Source of the DNA: Lachnospiraceae bacterium
GTDB taxonomy: Bacteria; Bacillota; Clostridia; Lachnospirales; Lachnospiraceae
DNA: 64,000 bases
Reading direction: 5' to 3'
NCBI GenBank assembly: GCA_910576335.1
Contig: CAJTIU010000002.1
Location: 1 to 64,000 of the forward strand
The notes under the pieces are model-generated. The model was not told the DNA's origin and ran no database searches. It saw only the letters and a list, made by a program, of their open reading frames with translations. A program made the position numbers and the translations under genes. This document shows positions 1-8,248 of the stretch, one piece after another (position 1 is the stretch's first letter; each line of letters opens with the position of its first letter).

Positions 1-86
1 TTTCCAGTATTCCTAACTGTCATTTAGAGCCAAAATCAATCATCATTCATTAAAATACTGTCTTTGAAGGACCATTTATCAAGAGT

Positions 87-112
87 AAGCCAATCAGATT
101 TAGGATTGGCTT
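87..112. terminator. Hairpin, possible terminator of an upstream gene
   Basis: A 9-bp perfect stem (AAGCCAATC paired with GATTGGCTT) with an 8-nt loop lies 57 bases before the first gene. There is no U-run after it, so termination is only a possibility. The rest of bases 1-150 is AT-rich and shows no gene. Confidence 0.35.
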
Positions 113-492
113 CATAAAACAACCAATTTCACGGATTCAGGTAGTATTGAAAATAGGAGGGATTCAATATGAAAACAAAAAATACCTTAAAAAGGATTGG
201 AACATTTGTAATTGCTTTTACACTTATTATTTCGTCTGTTGTTATATCTAAGGCTAAAAATGATAATCATGAGTATGCTTTTAATCTTAAAGCACATTAT
301 GGAAATTCATATTCTGCAGCTAGATATCGTCAGACAACTAACACGGCAAATAAATGGAAAGTAAACCTTGTCAGCAGTAGTGAGGGAAAAGGGAAAAAAG
401 CCACTTTTTGGTTGGCAAAGGATAATAAGAGCAAAACTATTGTTTCAGCAACACACGATGTGGCTCAAGGCACTGGGGCGCATTATTATAAA

Positions 493-2079
493 CTCAAACT
501 TCCCACACCGTTTTGATGTGTTGAACTTTGAAAAATCAATACTTTAACCCATAAAAAAGGCACAAACCGCTTGCATATGGTATAATTGAATTGCCAAAAC
601 CAATTACACAGCAAGGAGATTTATGCCATGTCAAGTATACCACAGATTACAGATAACGGAAACAACGTTTCGGATTTTGCCGCAAAATTTATGAAAAGAT
701 TCCACATCGGCCGCTTTCTTTTCAAATGTAATGCCGGGAAAGAAAAAGGCATCCCTGTCATAGATATCTTCCGGTATCTTTTCTGCATGATGTTTTCCGA
801 CAGGAGCATCTATATGCAGATGAAGACCGGCACATTTGAAGGGGCATTCTCAAAAAATACCATCTACCGTTTTCTGAACGATGCAGGGATCAACTGGCAG
901 CGCTTCACGATGCTGCTTTCCGCTGAAATCATCTGCCGTTTCATGAAGCCACTGACTGATGAAAAACGGAAAGATGTGTTTATCGTTGATGACAGTCTGT
1001 TTGACCGCTCCCGGTCCAAAAAGGCAGAGATGCTTGCCAGGGTTTTCGACCACTGTTCCATGAAATACCGATCCGGATTCCGGATGCTCACTCTGGGATG
1101 GTCGGACGGGAACTCCTTTATCCCGGTCAGCTACAGCCTGCTTTCAGCGGCGGAGGACAAAAACCTGCTTTGCGGGGGTAAGCGGCATGACGGCCGCTCC
1201 CTTGCGGGAAGAAGACGCCTCCAGTCACGGCGCAAAGCCACCGATGTCATGGTGGAGCTGATCCATTCCGCACAGCGTGCGGGCATCACGGCAAAATTTG
1301 TCCTGTTCGATAGTTGGTTTTCAGCGCCCAAAACCATACTGGAACTGAAAAAGCAGGAGCATCTTGACACCATAGCCATGATGAAAAAAAGCAAGACAAA
1401 ATACAGATACCAGGGTGAAAGGCTCAATGTCAAAGAGATCTACAGCCGCAACAAGAAGCGAAGGGGACGTTCCCGCTATCTTCTGTCCGTACTTGTGGAG
1501 ATCGAAAAGGATGGGGAAAGCATCCCTGCAAAGCTGGTATTCGTCCGCAATAAGAGCAAACGGAAGGACTGGTTGGTACTGGTGAGTACGGACATCTCCA
1601 TTTCGGAGGAAGAGATCATCCGTATTTATGGAAAGAGATGGGACATTGAGGTCTTTTTCAAAGCCTGCAAATCGTATTTGAAACTTGTGAAGGAATACCG
1701 TGGGATTTCTTATGATGCCATGTGTGCCCATGTGTCCATTGTCTTTGCCCGTTATATGATGCTGTCGGTGGCGCAGCGAGAAAATGAGGATGACAAAACG
1801 ATATGCGAACTCTGTTTCTGCTTGCTGGATGAAATGGAGGATATCACGTTCAGCCGTTCCATGTGCATCATCATAGACGCACTGATGGATACTGTGATGG
1901 AGTATTTCCATATCACAGAATCGCAGCTGGAGGAATTCACAGCCAGCTTTGTTCAGCGTCTCCCAAAATACATGCAGGACGCATTGGAACGGAGAGAAAC
2001 AGCCGCATAAGAGTATTTTGTGGACTAAAGTATTGATTTTTCAAGGTGCGAATCCCATTTTTGACGTGGGAAGTTTGAG
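493..2079 (+). mobile_element. IS4-type insertion sequence, 1,587 bp, complete
   Basis: The element is bounded by 14-bp perfect terminal inverted repeats, CTCAAACTTCCCAC at 493-506 and its complement at 2066-2079. A second 19-bp inverted pair (TTGAAAAATCAATACTTTA) lies just inside at 528-546 and 2026-2044. It is flanked by a 7-bp direct repeat TTATAAA (486-492 and 2080-2086), a target-site duplication, which together with perfect ends points to a recent insertion. It carries one intact transposase. A 7-bp duplication is in the range reported for some IS4 subgroups; the subgroup is not certain. Confidence 0.93.
628..2010 (+). CDS. IS4-family DDE transposase
   Basis: This 460-residue protein catalyses cut-and-paste movement of the surrounding element. 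The three acidic residues of a DDE (RNase H-like) fold can be placed: IVDDSLFD near residue 120, FVLFDSW near 230, and a C-terminal IYGKRWDIEVFFKACK block that fits the IS4 signature Y-x2-R-x3-E-x6-K exactly. The start was set at ATG 628 because AAGGAG at 613-618 is correctly spaced; an upstream in-frame start at 586 would add 14 residues but has no ribosome site. The reading frame is uninterrupted, so the transposase is probably functional. Its base composition is clearly richer in G+C than the AT-rich genes on both sides, showing an origin separate from its host cluster. Confidence 0.93.
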   Translation: MSSIPQITDNGNNVSDFAAKFMKRFHIGRFLFKCNAGKEKGIPVIDIFRYLFCMMFSDRSIYMQMKTGTFEGAFSKNTIYRFLNDAGINWQRFTMLLSAEIICRFMKPLTDEKRKDVFIVDDSLFDRSRSKKAEMLARVFDHCSMKYRSGFRMLTLGWSDGNSFIPVSYSLLSAAEDKNLLCGGKRHDGRSLAGRRRLQSRRKATDVMVELIHSAQRAGITAKFVLFDSWFSAPKTILELKKQEHLDTIAMMKKSKTKYRYQGERLNVKEIYSRNKKRRGRSRYLLSVLVEIEKDGESIPAKLVFVRNKSKRKDWLVLVSTDISISEEEIIRIYGKRWDIEVFFKACKSYLKLVKEYRGISYDAMCAHVSIVFARYMMLSVAQRENEDDKTICELCFCLLDEMEDITFSRSMCIIIDALMDTVMEYFHITESQLEEFTASFVQRLPKYMQDALERRETAA

Positions 2080-2381
2080 TTATAAAGCTAAATCAAAGGC
2101 CTCTAAAACGGATGTAAGATTAGGTGCTGAGAATAATAACGATAGCCCAAATACATATGCTATTTCAGGCTATTGGGACGAAGAAACCAATTAATTAGAA
2201 AATTTTTATTATTGCAGGAGAAGTATATTATATTTCTGAACTTTTTGATTTATATGCTCATTTTTATAAATGCTTGATAGCTCTCTGTTTAAGTATACTT
2301 TTAAGAAAAAGGTGAGCCTATAGAATTGAAAAAGTCGGGGGTATAGTATAACTTCTCCTACATTTAGGGAGGCGTTTTTTG

Positions 2382-3152
2382 ATGTTTTTTTGGAGAAAGA
2401 CATGGAATAACCGTTTGAGAAATATTTTTATAGTATTGCTTATATTTTTTCCAACATTAGAAGTTTTCATTCATATAAGACAAGCTATTGCTTCGGGAAC
2501 AGCATATTACCCTGATTACTGCTCATTCCTGTCATGCAATACAGTAGGGGTAGGACATACTTTACAATCTATTTATTTATGGCTGCTTCCATTATACATG
2601 CTGTTTATATTTTCTAATGATTGTATATGGGATTTTGAATCCGGATATGTTAATTTGATACAAGCTAAAATGGGTAAAAAGAAATACATAATTGAAAATT
2701 TAAAAAAATCTTTCTGGGGTGCAAGTGGGATTATTTGCATTGGCCTGTTATTAAATCTTCTGATTTCTCACATAGTATTTTTTGGCGCTGCTGGAGATAA
2801 GTATGATGATGAGCTTATTATAAATACTTTTTATAGATTTGAAATAGAACATAAATTGTTAACAAATATAATCTTTATATTGCTTTGTTCATTTGTGTTA
2901 GGAATGGTATCCATGGCAAGTACAATGATGAGTATCTCTATAAAAAATATAAAAATTGTATATGGATTTATATTTACACTATGGATTGCATTATGTTTAA
3001 AAAAGAACAGCGTTGTCCTTCTGTTTCAGCCCCATTCAGAGTACTACCTGGACACCTTGATTCCATTGTTCTTAGAGGTAGTATTCCTGTTTGGGGTTAT
3101 CTGCCTGATATTTTATTTAAAGGAGACAAAATTTGAAAAAAAGAATATTTAA
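2382..3152 (+). CDS. Multi-membrane protein 1 of AT-rich ABC cluster
   Basis: A 256-residue protein with about six hydrophobic segments (near residues 17-35, 62-80, 110-135, 160-185, 190-210 and 225-250) and a larger loop between the first two. I do not recognise a named family; the size and topology fit a small ABC-2-like permease or immunity subunit. ATG 2382 was chosen because GGGAGG at 2368-2372 is well spaced; a TTG one codon earlier is possible. It is the first of five genes lying in one direction with overlaps or short gaps, so it is probably translated with the next two membrane proteins. Very AT-rich codon use (many AUA, UUA) contrasts with the chromosome backbone after base 6,000, suggesting transfer. 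Confidence 0.7.
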   Translation: MFFWRKTWNNRLRNIFIVLLIFFPTLEVFIHIRQAIASGTAYYPDYCSFLSCNTVGVGHTLQSIYLWLLPLYMLFIFSNDCIWDFESGYVNLIQAKMGKKKYIIENLKKSFWGASGIICIGLLLNLLISHIVFFGAAGDKYDDELIINTFYRFEIEHKLLTNIIFILLCSFVLGMVSMASTMMSISIKNIKIVYGFIFTLWIALCLKKNSVVLLFQPHSEYYLDTLIPLFLEVVFLFGVICLIFYLKETKFEKKNI

Positions 3153-3852
3153 GGGCTTTTGGGGAGCATTTGTATTATTGCTTATAAGTTTTTTGTCATC
3201 GTTTATTCCCTTACTTCGTATGTATAATCGTGGATTTATATCTATGATTATTTTTACAGAGAATGTTGTTGCCGGTGATTATCAGTCTTCTTTAAATATC
3301 CATATAATAGTTATGATAATATTTTTAATACTTGAGGATTATATTAGTATACCTGATAATGCAATAAGGATTACAAAATATGAAAGTATATCTAAATGGT
3401 GGATGAAAAAGATTATACACTCTCTTCCGTTCATTATATATGTAGCGTTTATACATGAAGCTATCTGTATTTTTTTTGCAGGGATATTCGGAAATGTAAG
3501 TCTGGCTTTAAAACATGGTTTTGGATATGCAATTTTATTACAAGTTATTTATATTTCTTTATATCTTCTGATCGTATATATGACGAAAGAATTATTAAGC
3601 ATATTTATTCCTAAAAGTTTGTCATTGATCATAACAATACTTATATATTGTCTGGCTTTTTTTATAATTATGTATTTTATTCCTTCATTTAGCTTTTTAT
3701 ATTATAAGTCAGCAATGGTCCGGTTGATATGCTTAGACCAGTTAAGTTTAGCTGATACTATTGTGATTCTTTTTAGAGATGCCGGATTTGCAATCTTACT
3801 CTACAACTTATATTTAATAATTAGAAAGAAAAGTGATTATTTTGAAAAATAA
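3133..3852 (+). CDS. Multi-membrane protein 2 of AT-rich ABC cluster
   Basis: A 239-residue protein with six to seven predicted membrane segments and little outside them. It starts at TTG 3133, 20 bases inside the end of the preceding gene, with AAAGGAGA just upstream, so translation is probably coupled. No conserved family was recognised. Together with the proteins on either side it forms a set of three different small membrane proteins that share one ATPase gene downstream. That pattern is seen in bacteriocin immunity or self-protection transporters, but here the role is inference from context only. Confidence 0.68.
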   Translation: MKKRIFKGFWGAFVLLLISFLSSFIPLLRMYNRGFISMIIFTENVVAGDYQSSLNIHIIVMIIFLILEDYISIPDNAIRITKYESISKWWMKKIIHSLPFIIYVAFIHEAICIFFAGIFGNVSLALKHGFGYAILLQVIYISLYLLIVYMTKELLSIFIPKSLSLIITILIYCLAFFIIMYFIPSFSFLYYKSAMVRLICLDQLSLADTIVILFRDAGFAILLYNLYLIIRKKSDYFEK

Positions 3853-4522
3853 AAAAGAGGTTTTAAACTGGATACTTTTAATTGTGGTCATATTTATTCA
3901 AAATTATTATTTTAGATACAATAGTTATTATAAATTGGAATGGCCGCTTGTAAATAGATTAGAATATTTTGACAGTATAAGTACAAAGGTTTCTCCAGTT
4001 GATATTTTTGCATTATTATCTCCTCTGCTTATCTTTGTCATTAATTTTGCAAATTGGGGAGATTTCTATATTAAAAGGTATGGAATATTAAACTTTGTTA
4101 GAAGTAAAAGCGTATCAATATATATTGCAGGCATGTATATAAAATTGATTCTTAATATTTTTTTCTTTGTATTAATCCAGGTGTGTGTATGGTTTGTTTT
4201 TTTTAATGATTTTTCAGATTTAAGCTTAAAATTTATCTTAAAACAAGTTTTAGATTATAGTACAATTATTTTTGGTATTATAGCAACAGAATTATTATGT
4301 CAACTGTTTTTTGATAAGACACTTTCCATTTTACTTATAGATTGTGGGATCATTATTATCTGCTTAAGCAAAATAAATGTCGGATCTTTTGCAATTATAT
4401 TTGAACCTTTAAGGTTAGTATTTGAATATAATGATTCATATGGAATATTACTAACGTGTATAAAAAATATCTTGATATATTTTATTACAGTAATATGTAT
4501 TAAGAGAACAGATATAATATGA
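3833..4522 (+). CDS. Multi-membrane protein 3 of AT-rich ABC cluster (DUF2705-like?)
   Basis: A 229-residue integral membrane protein with roughly six hydrophobic segments. The second half of the first loop carries a short hydrophilic patch (residues about 80-95) as in small ABC-2 permeases. The start is placed at GTG 3833, overlapping the previous gene by 20 bases; TTG 3842 is an alternative since neither has a strong ribosome site. The general look recalls DUF2705 membrane proteins that accompany DUF2712 genes, but I cannot confirm this by alignment. AT-rich like its neighbours. Confidence 0.62.
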   Translation: MIILKNKKEVLNWILLIVVIFIQNYYFRYNSYYKLEWPLVNRLEYFDSISTKVSPVDIFALLSPLLIFVINFANWGDFYIKRYGILNFVRSKSVSIYIAGMYIKLILNIFFFVLIQVCVWFVFFNDFSDLSLKFILKQVLDYSTIIFGIIATELLCQLFFDKTLSILLIDCGIIIICLSKINVGSFAIIFEPLRLVFEYNDSYGILLTCIKNILIYFITVICIKRTDII

Positions 4523-4593
4523 TACAAGTGTCAAAAGGCCTTGCGTTTCATGCTTGCATGATTACAATATTAATAATATGAGGAGTATTTTAA

Positions 4594-5229
4594 ATGATAG
4601 AAATAAAAAATTACACAAAGAAAATAAAAAAGAGGATAGTTCTTGATCATATTAATTGTAAATTTGAGAATAAAATGATTTATGGATTATATGGAGTGAA
4701 TGGTTCTGGAAAGACAATGCTATTAAGAGCTATTGCAGGTCTGATTAAACCAACTGAAGGAGATGTATTAATAGACGGGAAAATGCTTCATAGAGATATA
4801 TCGTTTCCAGATAGTGTTGGACTTATTATAGAAAATATGGAGATGCTCCCTTATTTATCGGCTGCGGACAACCTGAAGCTTTTAGCTGATATCAAAAAGA
4901 TTGCAAAAGATGATGATATAATAAATGCAATTGAGAGAGTTGGACTTCCTGTAAATAATGATAAAGTAAAAACATTTTCACTTGGAATGAGGCAGAAATT
5001 AAATATTGCACAGGCTATTTTTGAAAAGCCCCAGATATTATTACTAGACGAGCCTACTAATGCTCTGGATGAGAAGAGCGTACATATGATACATAATGTT
5101 ATAAAAGAAGAAAAAGAAAGAGGTGCGGCTATACTCATTGCAACTCACAATAAATATGACATTAATGATCTTTGCGACGAGGTTTTCCAAATGGTGGATG
5201 GCAGATTGGAGGAGTCTTCATGGAACTGA
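4594..5229 (+). CDS. ABC transporter ATP-binding protein (BcrA/CcmA type)
   Basis: A 211-residue single nucleotide-binding domain that should power the three membrane proteins encoded upstream. Visible motifs in order: Walker A GVNGSGKT at residues 34-41, ABC signature as LGMRQ near 130, Walker B ILLLDEPTNALD near 146-157, and the switch histidine in ATHN near 190. The start ATG 4594 follows GAGGAG. The short length and the LGMRQ form of the signature are typical of the drug and peptide self-protection class. The stop overlaps the next start by 10 bases, so the last gene of the cluster is coupled. Substrate unknown; the DUF2712 protein at the head of the cluster is the obvious candidate. Confidence 0.9.
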   Translation: MIEIKNYTKKIKKRIVLDHINCKFENKMIYGLYGVNGSGKTMLLRAIAGLIKPTEGDVLIDGKMLHRDISFPDSVGLIIENMEMLPYLSAADNLKLLADIKKIAKDDDIINAIERVGLPVNNDKVKTFSLGMRQKLNIAQAIFEKPQILLLDEPTNALDEKSVHMIHNVIKEEKERGAAILIATHNKYDINDLCDEVFQMVDGRLEESSWN

Positions 5230-5804
5230 GTTATAGAAAGATTTTTTCCATAAAAAGTATCATTGTGATTATATGCATATTTATATGTGCATCTTTTGCC
5301 GGTCACATAATACTTCGTAAATTTTATGGTGAAATATTTGAAAAAGAAACAGAATTGAGCAGAGAAAAAGGCACTGGTAAATTAATGCAGTCAGGAGATG
5401 GTCTTTATACATATAGAATTTTTGAAGATACAGGTGAAATCATTATCATTTGTTATAATGGGGCGCTGGTGAATCAAGAGACGACTGTTGTAATACCTGA
5501 TGAGATTGATGGACATATTGTTACAGCATTAGATGAAGTTTCTATAGCGTATAATGAATATATAGAAAAAATAATACTTCCTAAATCTTTAACCACTCTT
5601 AGGAGAGGAATAGGAGCTAATTGTCCAAATCTAAAAACAATTATTTTTATGGGTGATGATATAAGTTTAGACGATGATGCATTGAAGTATTCCCAAAATA
5701 CATGCTTTAGCGGTACAGTATTTACTAAAAAAGACAGTATATTATGGAAATATTGCAAAAAAAATGGCATACAAGTCCGTGAATCTGACCGAGAAAGCGA
5801 ATAG
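5220..5804 (+). CDS. Membrane-anchored BspA-like (LRR_5-like) protein
   Basis: A 194-residue protein with one N-terminal hydrophobic segment (residues about 12-29) that should leave the rest outside the membrane. The outer part (about 60-175) has the pattern of BspA-type leucine-rich units: VVIPDEIDGHIVTAL, then IILPKSLTTL and LKTIIF, each beginning a new turn. ATG 5220 follows GGAGGAG at 5208-5214 and overlaps the ATPase stop. BspA-like repeats commonly act in binding at the cell surface, but only two to three units are present here. It closes the AT-rich cluster and is followed at once by a terminator. Role unknown; an accessory or substrate-capturing subunit is a guess. Confidence 0.65.
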   Translation: MELSYRKIFSIKSIIVIICIFICASFAGHIILRKFYGEIFEKETELSREKGTGKLMQSGDGLYTYRIFEDTGEIIIICYNGALVNQETTVVIPDEIDGHIVTALDEVSIAYNEYIEKIILPKSLTTLRRGIGANCPNLKTIIFMGDDISLDDDALKYSQNTCFSGTVFTKKDSILWKYCKKNGIQVRESDRESE

Positions 5805-5830
5805 TAGAAGGCCATTTGTAAATAGTTATG

Positions 5831-5859
5831 CAGGCAGGAGAGGACTCTTGCCTGTTTTT
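5831..5859 (+). terminator. Rho-independent terminator of the ABC cluster
   Basis: CAGGCA pairs with TGCCTG around an imperfect inner stem (GGAG/CTCT), followed by TTTTT. It lies 27 bases after the last gene of the AT-rich cluster and marks its right boundary. Confidence 0.8.
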
Positions 5860-6010
5860 CTTACATATATTGATGTAAGCGTCAAAAGGTCAGGCGTTTT
5901 TCCTCTTGCCATATGCCTGGGGAAAAGCTATAATTTTCAGAAGAGCATTATTACGATTCATTCCCTTCAGATTATGGAACGTAACAGAGTATACTTTAAG
6001 GAGAAAAGCC

Positions 6011-6610
6011 ATGAATTATCAGAGAGAGCTGGATAAATTAATTGAGAAATTAAAAAAGGAGGAACGGGTGCCGCGCCTTCTTCTTCACAGCTGCTGTGCG
6101 CCTTGCAGCAGCTATGTTATGGAATATCTGAGTGATTATTTTGAGATTACTGTGTTCTATTATAATCCCAATATCTATCCGGAAAGCGAGTATACAAAGA
6201 GGATTCTGGAGCAGCAGACACTGTTAAGTGATATGAAGTTAAAGCATCCGGCAGCCTTCATAGCCGGAAGCTATGACAGAGAGCGATTCCAGGAGATGGC
6301 CAAAGGACTTGAGCATCTTAAGGAGGGAGGAGAGCGATGCCTGAAATGCTACGAACTCCGCCTCAGGGAGACAGCCGGGCTTGCCAGAAAGGGGGAGTTT
6401 GATTATTTTACTACAACCTTAAGTATAAGCCCGCTAAAAAATGCAGACCGTCTGAATGAGATCGGCACGAGACTGGAAAAAGAGTACGGGGTCGCTTATC
6501 TGCAGTCGGACTTTAAGAAAAAGAACGGATACAAGCGTTCCATAGAGCTGTCAAAAGAGTATGGCCTTTACCGTCAGAATTATTGTGGATGTGAATATTC
6601 GCGGTTATGA
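6011..6610 (+). CDS. queH: Epoxyqueuosine reductase QueH
   Basis: The last step of queuosine synthesis in tRNA: reduction of epoxyqueuosine to queuosine. QueH (formerly DUF208) is the non-cobalamin enzyme that replaces QueG. The 199-residue protein has the diagnostic cysteines: SCCAPCSS at residues 27-34 (C28, C29, C32), CLKCYELR near 108-115, and CGC near the C-terminus (C192, C194), which bind an Fe-S cluster and a second metal. ATG 6011 was chosen because AAGGAG lies just upstream; a longer frame from 5906 exists but has no ribosome site and no family support. No other queuosine gene is near, so it probably acts with genes elsewhere or salvages queuine precursors. Confidence 0.92.
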   Translation: MNYQRELDKLIEKLKKEERVPRLLLHSCCAPCSSYVMEYLSDYFEITVFYYNPNIYPESEYTKRILEQQTLLSDMKLKHPAAFIAGSYDRERFQEMAKGLEHLKEGGERCLKCYELRLRETAGLARKGEFDYFTTTLSISPLKNADRLNEIGTRLEKEYGVAYLQSDFKKKNGYKRSIELSKEYGLYRQNYCGCEYSRL

Positions 6611-6798
6611 GCAGCCTTTGCGCATTTCTTTACCGTAATCATTACACAAGAAGCGTTACTGTTCAATCCGTGACGCGATTCCGTGAAAAAGTAGATGACT
6701 TATATTCCATTTTTTGATACAATATGATAAGATTGATAAATACTTGTAATAGTTCAGATAATGATTCATGAAATACATTTGAGAAAGGAAGTGTACAT

Positions 6799-8199
6799 AT
6801 GGCGCAGCTATGGGGAGGACGTTTCACGAAGGAAACGGATGATGTTGTATATAAGTTTAATGCCTCCATATCGTTTGATAAGAGATTTTATGCGCAGGAT
6901 ATCAAGGGAAGCATTGCCCACGTCATGATGCTTTCAAGAAAAGGCATATTGAATGAGACGGAGAAAGAGAAGATCATAGCGGGCCTCACTGGAATTTTGG
7001 AGGATCTGACTCAGGGGCGTCTTAAGATTACAGATAAATATGAGGATATCCACAGCTTTGTGGAATCCGTTTTAATTGAGCGGATCGGGGATGCAGGGAA
7101 GAAGCTGCATACCGGCAGAAGCAGGAATGACCAGGTGGCGCTTGACATGAAGCTCTATATCCGGGATGAGATTCTGGTTCTGGATAATCTGATTGAAGAG
7201 CTGCTTTACGCAATTCTCGGGATTATGGAGGAGCATCTTGATACCTTTATGCCAGGCTTTACTCATCTTCAGAAGGCCCAGCCTATCACCCTTGCCCACC
7301 ATATGGGCGCTTATTTTGAGATGTTTAAAAGGGATCATGAGAGAATCAATGATATTCACAAAAGGATGGATACCTGTCCTCTTGGAAGCGGGGCCCTGGC
7401 GGGGACTACCTATCCTCTGGACCGGAAGTATACAGCAAAGCTTCTGGGCTTTGACGGACCGTCTCTGAACAGCATTGACGGTGTGTCAGACAGGGATTAT
7501 CTGATTGAATTCCTGTCAGCATTATCTATTATCATGATGCATCTGAGCCGGTTTTCAGAGGAAGTGATTATGTGGAACTCTAATGAATACCAGTTTGTGG
7601 AGATTGATGACAGTTATAGTACGGGAAGCAGTATTATGCCTCAGAAGAAGAACCCGGATATTGCGGAGCTCGTAAGAGGAAAGACCGGGCGTGTGTATGG
7701 TGCCCTTAATGCACTTCTGGTGACGATGAAGGGTCTCCCGCTTGCATATAATAAGGATATGCAGGAGGATAAGGAGTGGACATTTGATTCGATCGACAGT
7801 GTGAAGGCATGCATTTCCCTGTTTGCCGGGATGCTCCGTACCATGCGGTTTCACTCTGACCGGATGAAGGACAGTGCAAAGCAGGGCTTTACCAATGCAA
7901 CGGATGTGGCGGACTATCTGGTAAACCGGGGCGTACCGTTCCGTGACGCCCACGGGATGGTCGGTCAGCTGGTGCTTAAGTGTATTGAAAAAAAAGTTCC
8001 GCTGGATGACCTTCCGATCGAGGAATATCAGAAGATCTGTCCGGTATTTAAGGAGGACATCTATAATGCCATCAGCCTAAGAACCTGTGTGAGCAGACGT
8101 ACAACTGTCGGCGCTCCGGGAATGGAGGCAATGGAAGAGGTGATTCAGATCTACAGGAAATATATGGAAGCATATGAGACAGAGCTGGAATTAACGTAA
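6799..8199 (+). CDS. argH: Argininosuccinate lyase
   Basis: Splits argininosuccinate into arginine and fumarate, the last step of arginine synthesis, in the cytoplasm as a homotetramer. The 466-residue length is normal. N-terminal LWGGRF, HTGRSRNDQ at residues 104-112 and the family signature GSSIMPQKKNP at 276-286 with the catalytic serine loop are all intact. ATG 6799 follows GAAAGGAAG. The usual partner argG is not adjacent. The next gene, asd, begins 50 bases later in the same direction, so the two amino-acid biosynthesis genes may share a transcript. Confidence 0.97.
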   Translation: MAQLWGGRFTKETDDVVYKFNASISFDKRFYAQDIKGSIAHVMMLSRKGILNETEKEKIIAGLTGILEDLTQGRLKITDKYEDIHSFVESVLIERIGDAGKKLHTGRSRNDQVALDMKLYIRDEILVLDNLIEELLYAILGIMEEHLDTFMPGFTHLQKAQPITLAHHMGAYFEMFKRDHERINDIHKRMDTCPLGSGALAGTTYPLDRKYTAKLLGFDGPSLNSIDGVSDRDYLIEFLSALSIIMMHLSRFSEEVIMWNSNEYQFVEIDDSYSTGSSIMPQKKNPDIAELVRGKTGRVYGALNALLVTMKGLPLAYNKDMQEDKEWTFDSIDSVKACISLFAGMLRTMRFHSDRMKDSAKQGFTNATDVADYLVNRGVPFRDAHGMVGQLVLKCIEKKVPLDDLPIEEYQKICPVFKEDIYNAISLRTCVSRRTTVGAPGMEAMEEVIQIYRKYMEAYETELELT

Positions 8200-8248
8200 C
8201 TACATTTATCTGACGCCCAGCATAACTGAAGAGACAGGAGGCTTTACA

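Larger units (their letters stand above)
169..2194 (+). pseudogene. DUF2712-like small secreted protein, split by an IS element
   Basis: The 5' part (169-492, 108 codons) starts at an ATG preceded by AGGAGG at 155-160. It encodes a signal-peptide-like start (basic residues, then a hydrophobic stretch near residues 12-28) and an exported domain with the pattern YRQTTNTxNKWKVN, which I recognise from the DUF2712 family of small Firmicutes secreted proteins of unknown function. At base 493 an IS element begins; the original frame ends 6 codons into it with TGA. Removing bases 493-2086 (the IS plus one 7-bp duplicate) joins codon 108 in frame to 35 further codons at 2087-2191, ending SGYWDEETN then TAA, giving an intact 143-residue protein. 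What is seen: the split and the exact repair of the frame. What is inferred: the protein was an exported peptide handled by the ABC genes that follow. The gene is now probably inactive unless the truncated form works. Confidence 0.8.

Noticed and set aside
1321-1911. A 196-codon minus-strand frame inside the transposase gene
   Set aside because: Shadow of the DDE transposase; no motif or start signal.
5906-6010. N-terminal extension of QueH
   Set aside because: Family members begin near MNYQ; the proper ribosome site is at ATG 6011.
6714-6742. A TTGATA-TAAATA pair as argH promoter
   Set aside because: The -10 box matches the consensus at only three of six positions, so it was left out of the feature list.
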